Shown here piece by piece: positions 6,461-12,358 of a stretch of DNA of 13,499 nt. Every line of letters starts with the position of its first letter. The first letter of the stretch is position 1. The translations under genes were made by a program, and so were the position numbers. The notes under the pieces were generated by a model. That model searched no databases and was not told where the DNA came from. It was given only the letters and a program-made list of their open reading frames with translations. Source of the stretch: Clostridiaceae bacterium (GTDB taxonomy: Bacteria > Bacillota > Clostridia > Saccharofermentanales > UBA5734); contig JAAYBY010000253.1 in the NCBI GenBank assembly GCA_012729935.1, positions 1 through 13,499 of the forward strand, read 5' to 3'.

Positions 6461-6679
6461 ATGGATATTAAAGAGAAAATTGAATCTGTGGTGGAAAAAA
6501 TTAAGAAAGACCCATCGTTGGCCAAGAAGTTTAAAGAGGATCCGGTCAAAACGATCGAATCACTGATAGGTATTGATCTTCCTGATGACCAGATCAAAAA
6601 AGTGATCGATGGTGTCAAGGCCAAATTGGCTGTTGATCAGGCTGGTGCCCTTAAGGATAAATTTAAAAAATTATTCTAA
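6461..6679 (+). CDS. Small conserved-looking helical protein, 72 aa, function unknown
   Basis: A 72-residue, lysine- and aspartate-rich protein with its own promoter and a strong GGAGGA site seven bases from the ATG, so it is very likely expressed. It reads as two or three amphipathic helices: residues 3-30, then FKEDPVKTIESLIGIDLPDD (24-43), then IKKVIDGVKAKL. The F-x-x-DP-x-x-x-x-x-x-x-G-x-x-LPDD pattern recalls the helical leader fold of Nif11/nitrile-hydratase-type leader peptides, and also small uncharacterised clostridial proteins I recall with an LPDDxIxKVIDxVKAK block. No double-glycine cleavage site, cysteine core or modifying enzyme is nearby, so a natural-product precursor role is not supported. 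There is no signal peptide or membrane segment. Function unknown. Confidence 0.75.
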   Translation: MDIKEKIESVVEKIKKDPSLAKKFKEDPVKTIESLIGIDLPDDQIKKVIDGVKAKLAVDQAGALKDKFKKLF

Positions 6680-6732
6680 GCCGACCACCCGATCTGCCAT
6701 GCAACAGGCGATTGTCCTGCTAATCTCTGAAA

Positions 6733-6791
6733 AGCCGGTCGGTTGAAATACCGGCTGATAACGCCAAAAGAGGCAACATGCAGGCGTTTTT
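6733..6791 (+). terminator. Possible terminator region after the 72-aa gene
   Basis: Two hairpins lie in tandem: AGCCGGT/ACCGGCT (6733-6739 and 6750-6756; no T run on the plus strand) and AACGCC/GGCGTT (6760-6765 and 6783-6788) followed by T residues to 6791. The second has a 17-base loop and its T run overlaps the -35 element of the L25 promoter. A moderate or leaky terminator is plausible. Confidence 0.4.
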
Positions 6792-6818
6792 GACCGTGCA
6801 CGTCAATTAGGCTATAAT
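6790..6818 (+). promoter_or_regulatory. Strong sigma-A-type promoter for the L25/Ctc gene
   Basis: TTGACC (6790-6795), a 17-base spacer and TATAAT (6813-6818) differ from the consensus at one position. It is the best promoter in the window, as expected for a ribosomal protein gene. AAAGGTGA (6842-6849) is six bases before the ATG at 6856. Confidence 0.88.
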
Positions 6819-6855
6819 ATCTTGTACCTCTTACGGAAAAGAAAGGTGAATGTAA

Positions 6856-7500
6856 ATGAATTTTGTTCAAATATCAGCTGAAAAGAGACCACTTGGCAGT
6901 AAAGGTTATTTAAAATCGCTGCGGCGAAACGGCAGTGTGCCTGGCATCCTGCACGGTCATAATCTTGATTCAACGCCTGTTACCATCGATGCGAAAGATT
7001 TGCTAAAAGCGATCAGCACACCTGCCGGTCGTAACGTTCTTCTTAATCTCGTCATCGAAAGTGATACTCAGACAGCGATGATCGAGAATCTCCAGGAAGA
7101 CATCCTCAGAGAGAATGTCTATCAGCATGTCGATTTAAAACTCATCTCCATGGATGAAAAAATCGAAGTCAACATCCCAGTCCTTCTGACCGGGCAGGAT
7201 CAGCGGGCAAATGACGACGGCTATGTCTCTCAGCAGCTTCATGAGATATCTGTCATGAGCAAACCGGCTGCGATCCCTGAGAGCATCAAGGTTGACATCA
7301 GTGCATTGAAAATCGGTGACGCCATTCTGGTTGGTGACATCTCCATGCCGGAAGGCTGCGAGGCTGTAACAGCGGCGGATGAAATGATCGTCAATGTCCT
7401 GCAGCCCAGAACCATCGTCGAGGATGAGCCATCTGACGACGAAGCAGAAACTGACCAGGAGCCGACACTGGTTGGTGAGGAGTCAAAAGAAGACAATTAA
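6856..7500 (+). CDS. rplY: 50S ribosomal protein L25/general stress protein Ctc
   Basis: A 214-residue protein of the two-domain L25/TL5/Ctc family, which binds 5S rRNA in the large ribosomal subunit; the B. subtilis homologue Ctc is stress-induced. The N-terminal L25 domain (about 1-95) has the family opening AEKRPLGSKG and LRRNGSVPGILHG (22-34); the C-terminal TL5-type beta domain (about 100-185) contains IEVNIPVLLTG, PAAIPESIKVDIS and LKIGDAILVGDISMPEG. It ends in a very acidic tail of about 30 residues, typical of the longer forms. It stands alone between its own strong promoter and a bidirectional terminator. In many Bacillota this gene is next to peptidyl-tRNA hydrolase (pth); here it is not, so the usual neighbourhood has been rearranged. 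Confidence 0.95.
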   Translation: MNFVQISAEKRPLGSKGYLKSLRRNGSVPGILHGHNLDSTPVTIDAKDLLKAISTPAGRNVLLNLVIESDTQTAMIENLQEDILRENVYQHVDLKLISMDEKIEVNIPVLLTGQDQRANDDGYVSQQLHEISVMSKPAAIPESIKVDISALKIGDAILVGDISMPEGCEAVTAADEMIVNVLQPRTIVEDEPSDDEAETDQEPTLVGEESKEDN

Positions 7501-7530
7501 TTCATTCTGCTGACACGTTTTTAGATGAAT

Positions 7531-7584
7531 AAAAAAGGGATGTCTCCCACTGTACGCCAACTGGCAAATGAGACATCCCTTTTT
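7531..7584. terminator. Bidirectional rho-independent terminator
   Basis: A 15-bp perfect stem (7532-7546 with 7570-7584; core GGGATGTCTC/GAGACATCCC) carries an A run on the left and T run on the right, with a 23-base loop. It can stop transcription of the L25 gene on the plus strand and of the RidA-family gene on the minus strand, which converge here. Confidence 0.92.
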
Positions 7585-7611
7585 ATATCTTAGTCGATTG
7601 GTGTCAGGTGA

Positions 7612-8103
7612 TCAGTCGGGAAAATCAAGCTCCTGAAGTTCAAAAATCGCATCAATCTCAACAGGCATGTTGCCGGGCAGAACCGCAACACCCACGGCAG
7701 ATCGCGAAGGCAGTCCGGCTGTTTCTCCGAATAAATCCACCAGCAGCTGACTGGCTCCGTTCGCAACTTTTGCCTGATCAAAGAACTGACTGGTGCTGGC
7801 GACGTAAACCGTGATCTTGACGACCCGTTTCACCCGGTTCAGATCCTCAATATGAGCCTGAAGAACAGACAGGATGTTCAGCACGCAATTGCGAGCTAAC
7901 TGCGCACCTTCTTCGACTGTAAATGTTTCGCCAAAACGCCCTTGAAATGATTGACCTCCGATAGCCGGGCCACAGCCGGATATCGATACAAGATCCGTAC
8001 AGTAGGATTTAGCCTGGGCATAAACACCAAGCCGAGCCGGCGGTTCGGGCAGATGAATGTTCTGCTGGTGCATGTTCTCATAAACATTATTGGAAATATC
8101 CAT
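7612..8103 (-). CDS. RidA family protein (YjgF/YER057c/UK114), longer subgroup
   Basis: A 163-residue RidA-family protein. RidA enzymes hydrolyse reactive enamines/imines such as 2-aminoacrylate, released by PLP-dependent dehydratases, to keto acids and ammonia. The C-terminal signature PSRSAVGVAVLPGNMPVEIDAI (132-153) is intact; Arg134 and Glu149 correspond to the substrate-binding Arg105 and catalytic-region Glu120 of E. coli RidA. At about 160 residues, with an LPEPPARLGVYAQA N-terminus and a long SVEEG-like helix region, it belongs to the longer YjgF_endoribonc-type subgroup rather than the ~128-residue classical form. AGGAGG (8111-8116) is seven bases before the start. It follows the PLP enzyme gene by 107 bases on the same strand, so the pair is likely functionally linked: the upstream enzyme would make the enamine and this protein would clear it. 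Confidence 0.93.
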   Translation of the reverse strand: MDISNNVYENMHQQNIHLPEPPARLGVYAQAKSYCTDLVSISGCGPAIGGQSFQGRFGETFTVEEGAQLARNCVLNILSVLQAHIEDLNRVKRVVKITVYVASTSQFFDQAKVANGASQLLVDLFGETAGLPSRSAVGVAVLPGNMPVEIDAIFELQELDFPD

Positions 8104-8132
8104 TTTTTAGCCTCCTGTTTTTTAAGTCGAAT

Positions 8133-8151
8133 TCATCGCCTGCAGCGATGA
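8133..8151. repeat. Inverted repeat in the leader of the RidA-family gene
   Basis: TCATCGC (8133-8139) and GCGATGA (8145-8151) are perfect 7-bp arms with a 5-base spacer, about 17 bases upstream of the ribosome binding site on the minus strand. It can form a leader hairpin or be an operator; no T run follows. A second, shorter repeat CATAC/GTATG lies at 8182-8199. Confidence 0.35.
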
Positions 8152-8210
8152 TATGATCTGTATGACCTCTTTTCATCTTACCATACAACGAGCCGTATGA
8201 TGGATGCGCT

Positions 8211-9299
8211 TTATTGATTTTTACCGCGCGCGTCAACCGTTATCATGCGTTCGAGACGACCGTCCCGCATGCCATACATGGTGTCTGTCAGGTTAGGTAG
8301 TCCGCATGAATGATTGGGAATGATCGAAACCCTGTCACCAATTTCCAGATTGATTGGCTGGTGACTTGAGAGAAAGCCATGCTCCTCATTTAGCTTTTCA
8401 ATCAGGATATCCGGATGCTCAACAACAAAACCAAATCCAGGCCGGTGTTCACACAGGTCTGATGTCAATGTCTTGCTTCCCGCATCTATGATCACATGGC
8501 GGTCATCCATTCTGCTGACGACCGTCGCCACCACACGCAAAGCACATTCTTCAACCGTCGCCATACCGGTTGACAGCTGATTACAGTCATTAAAAATGAA
8601 ATTACCGGACCTGACTTCGGTCAGGCCTTTCAGTAAATGAGGCAGCTTCCCGGAAAAACTGTTTCCGCCGCTGAGGATATCCATGCGAAAGCCCGCTGAT
8701 TCGAGCAGACGAGCCGTGCCAAGCATGTTGTCGTGCTCCCGGCGCGTCATCCGTTCAAATCCATCCCGCTCCCTTTCGCTGTAAATATTGCCTGCATAAT
8801 ACATGATTCCGATAATTTCAATACCGGCCAGATGACGTGTCGACTCGGCAAAGCGCAGAGCCGGTTCCAAAGGTTCCAGACCCCCACGCCTGATGCCCCC
8901 GTCCAAATCAAGCAGAACTTTGACCGGGTGGTTCAGTTCCATTCCGGCATCAGATAAGTACTGTGCGCCAGTCAGGCTGTTCACAAGCGTGATCACGGAA
9001 ACCCTCTGCATCAGCTGTTTCAAGCGCTTCATTTTCTCAAAACCAATCAGCGGAAAAGCAATCAGGATGTCATCCAGGCCGTGATCAGCCATCACTTCAG
9101 CCTCTCCCAGCTTAGCACAGGTGATACCCCGGCAACCGAGTTCAATCTGACGTTTGGCCAGCCAGACACTCTTGTGCGTTTTGATATGAGGACGGACACG
9201 AATGCCATAACGGGCATTCGCCTGCACGATTGACCGGATATTGCTGTCAATCTGATCCAGATCGATGACGACCGATGGGCTGGGGATTGAATCGTACAT
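8211..9299 (-). CDS. PLP-dependent D-serine dehydratase/D-threonine aldolase-like enzyme
   Basis: A 362-residue fold-type III (alanine racemase-like) PLP enzyme of the D-serine dehydratase/D-threonine aldolase group. The N-terminal TIM barrel (about 5-245) starts with PSPSVVIDLDQIDSNI and contains RPHIKTHKS (36-44), with Lys40 as the expected Schiff-base lysine. The C-terminal beta domain carries PNHSCGLPN (328-336), where His330 and Cys332 match the metal-ligand pair of eukaryotic D-serine dehydratase, and ends in VDARGK. AAGGAG (9307-9312) lies seven bases upstream. Aldolase (retro-aldol cleavage of D-threonine-type substrates) and dehydratase (D-serine to pyruvate and ammonia) cannot be told apart from sequence; the downstream RidA gene tips the balance towards an enamine-releasing dehydratase. 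The family assignment is firm and the exact substrate is not. Confidence 0.88.
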   Translation of the reverse strand: MYDSIPSPSVVIDLDQIDSNIRSIVQANARYGIRVRPHIKTHKSVWLAKRQIELGCRGITCAKLGEAEVMADHGLDDILIAFPLIGFEKMKRLKQLMQRVSVITLVNSLTGAQYLSDAGMELNHPVKVLLDLDGGIRRGGLEPLEPALRFAESTRHLAGIEIIGIMYYAGNIYSERERDGFERMTRREHDNMLGTARLLESAGFRMDILSGGNSFSGKLPHLLKGLTEVRSGNFIFNDCNQLSTGMATVEECALRVVATVVSRMDDRHVIIDAGSKTLTSDLCEHRPGFGFVVEHPDILIEKLNEEHGFLSSHQPINLEIGDRVSIIPNHSCGLPNLTDTMYGMRDGRLERMITVDARGKNQ

Positions 9300-9357
9300 G
9301 GATACACTCCTTCAGGTTAATCAAAACCAAGCTGCAGGGAATACAGCATCTCTGTTT

Positions 9358-9363
9358 ATTATA
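9358..9363 (-). promoter_or_regulatory. Probable -10 element for the PLP enzyme gene
   Basis: On the minus strand a perfect TATAAT lies 58 bases upstream of the start codon in an A/T-rich stretch. A convincing -35 was not found at 16-18 bases, so the call rests on the -10 box and its position in the divergent intergenic region. Confidence 0.4.
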
Positions 9364-9435
9364 ATGATTTATGACAAGAAAGAAATGCCTAAAGATTTAG
9401 TGATGAAAACTATCAATTTTAGGTGATTCAGTCGT

Positions 9436-9463
9436 TTTCCAATCGCTCGATTTATGCTATGAT
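9436..9463 (+). promoter_or_regulatory. Extended -10 promoter for the ABC exporter operon
   Basis: TTTCCA (9436-9441, 4 of 6), a 16-base spacer and TATGAT (9458-9463, 5 of 6) preceded by TGC, giving an extended -10 element. Transcription would start near 9470, leaving a leader of about 50 bases. The start region holds the 8-bp palindrome ATGATCAT (9459-9466). Confidence 0.6.
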
Positions 9464-9518
9464 CATGGTTGTGAATGTCGCAAAATTAACTAGATCCCAA
9501 TAATTGAGGTGATTTGAT

Positions 9519-10490
9519 TTGGAATTGTCACTCGTCAGTTTGTCTAAGCAGTTTGGTCAGAAGAGCGTGCTGAAAAACCTTTCCTTCACCGCAACAGGTG
9601 GAAAAGCCATGGGTCTCCTGGGCCGCAACGGCGCTGGTAAAACAACCACCATTCGAATCATCATGAATATCTTTCCGCCTGACGAAGGCGATGTCTTGCT
9701 GGATGGCAAACCACTCAGACACAGTGGTGTGCGCATCGGCTATATGCCGGAAGAAAAAGGCTTTTATCCGAAAATCAAAATCAAGGATCAGCTGCTTTAT
9801 ATCGCCGAGCTGCGCGGTGTCAGCCGACAGCAAAGCAAGAAAGTCATTCAGGATTGGCTTGAGCGCCTTGACTTATCCGAATACTGGGACAAGAAATTGG
9901 AAACACTCTCAAAAGGTAATCAGCAGAAAATCCAATTAGCAGTTGCTTTGATCGCGGATCCGGACATCGTTATTCTCGACGAACCGTTTAGCGGATTAGA
10001 TCCGGTCAATGCGCAGCTGCTCAAGGAGATTGTCACGGAACAGGTGAACGCGGGAAAAATCGTCCTTTTTTCAAGTCATCAGATGAACTATGTCGAGACG
10101 TTCTGTGATGATGTTGCGCTTCTGCACGAGGGACAAATCAAACTGAATGGTTCGATTCGTGAAATCAAGAGGCGTTATCCACGTCACCGGATCTCGTTAT
10201 CCCTGGCTGGCGACAATCGGCTTGAAGCACGTTCCGGTGAAAACGTCCGCGATTATATGGAGAGACTGATGCACCAGCCAAATGATCTATCGCGTTTGAT
10301 CGATCGCCTTGATGTGGTTCGCGGACAGTGTCATTTAATCCTGGCACATGAAAGCAACCGCGAAGCTGTTCTGGAGCAATTGGTTGCAGTACACGCGCCG
10401 GTCGAACAGTTCAGCGTGGTTGAGCCGACCCTGGAAGATATTTTTGTTGAACAGACCGGTGAAATTCAGCCATCCGGCCAGAGCGTTTAA
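9519..10490 (+). CDS. ABC transporter ATP-binding protein, NatA/YhaQ-like, TTG start
   Basis: A 323-residue ATPase subunit of an ABC-2 type exporter, with nucleotide-binding domain at about 1-215 and a C-terminal DUF4162-like extension to residue 323. Motifs: Walker A GRNGAGKT (35-42), signature LSKGN (130-134, in place of LSGGQ), Walker B VILDE (151-155), D-loop SGLD and switch His187 (SSHQ). The Q-loop position reads YMPEEKGFYPK, with Glu rather than Gln. These variants are usual in the NatA/YhaQ/EcsA-like group. The start is TTG: GAGGTGA (9506-9512) lies six bases ahead of TTG at 9519, and no ATG fits. The permease gene follows after 15 bases. Substrates of this group range from Na+ to peptides and antibiotics; none can be assigned here. 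The LytTR/LiaF-like pair downstream suggests an envelope-stress or peptide-linked role. Confidence 0.93.
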   Translation: MELSLVSLSKQFGQKSVLKNLSFTATGGKAMGLLGRNGAGKTTTIRIIMNIFPPDEGDVLLDGKPLRHSGVRIGYMPEEKGFYPKIKIKDQLLYIAELRGVSRQQSKKVIQDWLERLDLSEYWDKKLETLSKGNQQKIQLAVALIADPDIVILDEPFSGLDPVNAQLLKEIVTEQVNAGKIVLFSSHQMNYVETFCDDVALLHEGQIKLNGSIREIKRRYPRHRISLSLAGDNRLEARSGENVRDYMERLMHQPNDLSRLIDRLDVVRGQCHLILAHESNREAVLEQLVAVHAPVEQFSVVEPTLEDIFVEQTGEIQPSGQSV

Positions 10491-10505
10491 GCAGGAGGCG
10501 ATTTG

Positions 10506-11771
10506 ATGAAACGTAAAAGCCAGTTCAGAACCGTCATGCGTTTTGAATTCATGAATTATATGCGAAACAAAGTCTATGTCGGCATCACCATCGCGCTGGT
10601 TCTCATACTCGCGATCGGACTCAGCATTCCGGCGATCATCGAATGGGCACGTTCTGCCGGCTTTGATTTTGCTGATCCAAATAAAGAAAAACCACCAGAA
10701 GAAGCCATACATGTAATCGACCAGACTGGCTGGCTCGATATGACGATTCTCGAGCAGGCGCTGCCTGATGAACTCTGGGTCCAGTCAAATCCCGAGCAGA
10801 TTGACGAACGGACCAGGCAGGTCAAGGAAAATGAAATCGGAGCACTGCTTATTCTGGAGACGCCGGACAGCTGGCGATGGATTGTTCACCGCATCAGCAT
10901 GAGCAACGATGTACAGGGTGTGATTCAATCTGTTCTCAATCAGCAGTTTACAGCCATCAAGCTTACCCAGGCCGGACTGGATGAATCAGCTGTTGAATCA
11001 GTGATGAAACCGGCACAGTGGATTGTAGAAGAAACGGTTCAGGAAAGCGGAAAATCAATGGAGCAGACTTATTTCTATACCTATTTGCTGCTGTTCCTTC
11101 TGTACATGACCGTCATGATGTACGGGCAGATGGTCGCCACGTCCGTTGCATCTGAAAAAAGCAACCGGGCAATGGAACTTCTGATCACGTCCGCCCGTCC
11201 ACTGGATCTGATGTTTGGCAAGGTTCTGGGTTCCGGTCTGGCCGGCATGGCTCAGATTGCCGTTCTGCTGCTGACTACAGGTGTTTTCTATCAGTTGAAT
11301 GCTTCCTATTTTGCCGATATCCCGTTTATTGCCAACGTTTTTAATATGCCTTTTGAAATCATTGTCTACACGTTGATTTTTTATCTCACCGGTTATTTCG
11401 CCTATGCGTTTCTCTATGGTGCACTGGGTTCTCTGGCGAGTCGTACTGAAGACATCAATACGAGTATCATGCCGATCATCATGCTCTTCATGGTTGCCTT
11501 CTTTATCTCGTTTGCCGGCATGCTCAATCCGGATGCAGCGTTTCTCAAAGTCTTCTCATTTGTCCCGCTGGTTTCACCAATGGCCATGTTTGTCAGAATC
11601 TGCATGACCGATGTTCCATTCGTGGAGATCGCGCTATCCATTCTGATCCAGGTCTTCTCAATCTGGCTGACGGGGTGGCTGGCTGCCCGTATCTACCGGC
11701 TGGGTGTTCTGATGTATGGTAAACCACCTCGTATGAAAACTTTGATTCAAATGCTGCGGAACGCCCGATGA
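10506..11771 (+). CDS. ABC-2 type exporter permease, NatB/YhaP-like
   Basis: A 421-residue membrane permease, partner of the ATPase 15 bases upstream. The ATG at 10506 is preferred over the adjacent in-frame TTG at 10503, since AGGAGG (10493-10498) is seven bases from the ATG. Topology read from hydrophobicity: one segment at about 24-46, a long extracytoplasmic domain (47-188), then about six segments (190-212, 243-265, 283-310, 320-340, 346-364, 372-396). Between the second and third lies VASEKSNRAMELLITSARP (214-232), the conserved coupling segment of NatB/YhaP-type permeases (pattern E-K-x-N-R-x-M-E-x-L). Length and layout are normal for the family. The transported substrate is unknown. 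The LytTR gene starts 122 bases downstream behind its own promoter, so read-through and independent expression are both possible. Confidence 0.92.
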   Translation: MKRKSQFRTVMRFEFMNYMRNKVYVGITIALVLILAIGLSIPAIIEWARSAGFDFADPNKEKPPEEAIHVIDQTGWLDMTILEQALPDELWVQSNPEQIDERTRQVKENEIGALLILETPDSWRWIVHRISMSNDVQGVIQSVLNQQFTAIKLTQAGLDESAVESVMKPAQWIVEETVQESGKSMEQTYFYTYLLLFLLYMTVMMYGQMVATSVASEKSNRAMELLITSARPLDLMFGKVLGSGLAGMAQIAVLLLTTGVFYQLNASYFADIPFIANVFNMPFEIIVYTLIFYLTGYFAYAFLYGALGSLASRTEDINTSIMPIIMLFMVAFFISFAGMLNPDAAFLKVFSFVPLVSPMAMFVRICMTDVPFVEIALSILIQVFSIWLTGWLAARIYRLGVLMYGKPPRMKTLIQMLRNAR

Positions 11772-11777
11772 TCTGAG

Positions 11778-11793
11778 AAAGACAATCTTTTTA
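11778..11793 (+). terminator. Weak hairpin with T run after the permease gene
   Basis: AAAGA (11778-11782) and TCTTT (11786-11790) form a five-pair A/T-rich stem with a 3-base loop, followed by TT. The stem is weak, so any termination here would be inefficient and the downstream regulator genes could be partly co-transcribed with the exporter. Confidence 0.25.
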
Positions 11794-11806
11794 TCCGCTG
11801 AAATGA

Positions 11807-11838
11807 ACCACTGACCGCCCGAATCCGACCACTGGCCG
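11807..11838 (+). promoter_or_regulatory. 11-bp direct repeats 21 bp apart: candidate LytTR operator
   Basis: ACCACTGACCG (11807-11817) and ACCACTGGCCG (11828-11838) match at 10 of 11 positions and begin exactly 21 bases apart, two helical turns. The second copy ends eight bases before the -35 of the LytTR gene. LytTR domains are known to bind pairs of roughly 9-bp direct repeats with about 12 bases between, so the geometry fits an activator site for autoregulation. The core sequence is not the AgrA-type one; the assignment rests on spacing, position and the regulator next to it. Confidence 0.6.
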
Positions 11839-11846
11839 AACAGCCC

Positions 11847-11874
11847 TTTTCAAAATTGTGATCTGCCGTACAAT
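11847..11874 (+). promoter_or_regulatory. Promoter of the LytTR/LiaF-like pair
   Basis: TTTTCA (11847-11852, 4 of 6), a 16-base spacer and TACAAT (11869-11874, 5 of 6). The predicted start near 11881 leaves a very short leader containing GAGGTGG (11883-11889), four bases before the ATG. The weak -35 with repeats directly upstream is what an activator-dependent promoter looks like. Confidence 0.6.
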
Positions 11875-11893
11875 GATTCTGTGAGGTGGCAGC

Positions 11894-12358
11894 ATGCATG
11901 TCAGAATTGAAAAAATTGATGATAGCCAGCCGGAGGAAGTTGTCGTTTATTGTCGGTCTGTTCGACCGGAAATTGAACGACTGGTCCAGCGGATTCAACA
12001 ACAGGACAAGGCTTCTGTCCTATCCTTTTTCAAGGATGATGAACAGTATTACCTCTCGCTGCAGGAAATCCTTTTTTTCGAAACGGATGGTGACCGTATT
12101 TACGCTCACACCACCGATGACGCTTATGAAGTCCAGTATCGGCTTTATCAGCTGGAACGACTGCTTCCAATCTCATTCGTACGCGTCTCGCGGTCGTGCA
12201 TCGTTAACACAAGACATGTTTTCTCCATCCAAAAGAGTCTGACACGCGTCAATTGTATTGCTTTCAGGCACACCTACAAAGAAGTGTACGGGTCACGTCA
12301 ATTCAGCCAACAGCTGTTTGAAAAAATGAATGAGAGGTATCGCTATGAAAACGAATAG
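11894..12358 (+). CDS. Stand-alone LytTR-type DNA-binding regulator
   Basis: A 154-residue protein with a C-terminal LytTR DNA-binding domain (about 48-148) and no receiver domain. LytTR landmarks are YYLSLQEILFFETDGDRIYAH (52-72), LPISFVRVSRSCIVNTRHV (91-109) and VYGSRQFSQQL (131-141). The N-terminal 45 residues are not a phospho-acceptor domain; they contain QPEEVVVYCRS and a helix with Arg/Glu. GAGGTGG precedes the ATG; an out-of-frame ATG at 11898 is ignored. The gene overlaps the following membrane protein gene by 14 bases, implying translational coupling. Stand-alone LytTR proteins paired with a small membrane protein (HdrRM, BrsRM of Streptococcus mutans) work as regulator and membrane-bound antagonist; I infer the same here. 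Likely targets are its own promoter and perhaps the adjacent exporter. Confidence 0.92.
   Translation: MHVRIEKIDDSQPEEVVVYCRSVRPEIERLVQRIQQQDKASVLSFFKDDEQYYLSLQEILFFETDGDRIYAHTTDDAYEVQYRLYQLERLLPISFVRVSRSCIVNTRHVFSIQKSLTRVNCIAFRHTYKEVYGSRQFSQQLFEKMNERYRYENE

Noticed and set aside
6461..6679. RiPP/bacteriocin precursor role for the 72-residue protein
   Set aside because: There is no cleavage motif, no Cys/Ser/Thr-rich core and no modifying enzyme nearby; the ABC exporter is 3 kb away and lacks a peptidase domain.
6733..6756. AGCCGGT/ACCGGCT hairpin as a stand-alone terminator
   Set aside because: No T run follows on the plus strand and no minus-strand gene ends there; it is only noted as part of the region after the small gene.
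11886..12242. Alternative plus-strand frame of 118 codons overlapping the LytTR gene
   Set aside because: The LytTR frame has a domain match and a positioned ribosome binding site; the other frame has neither.
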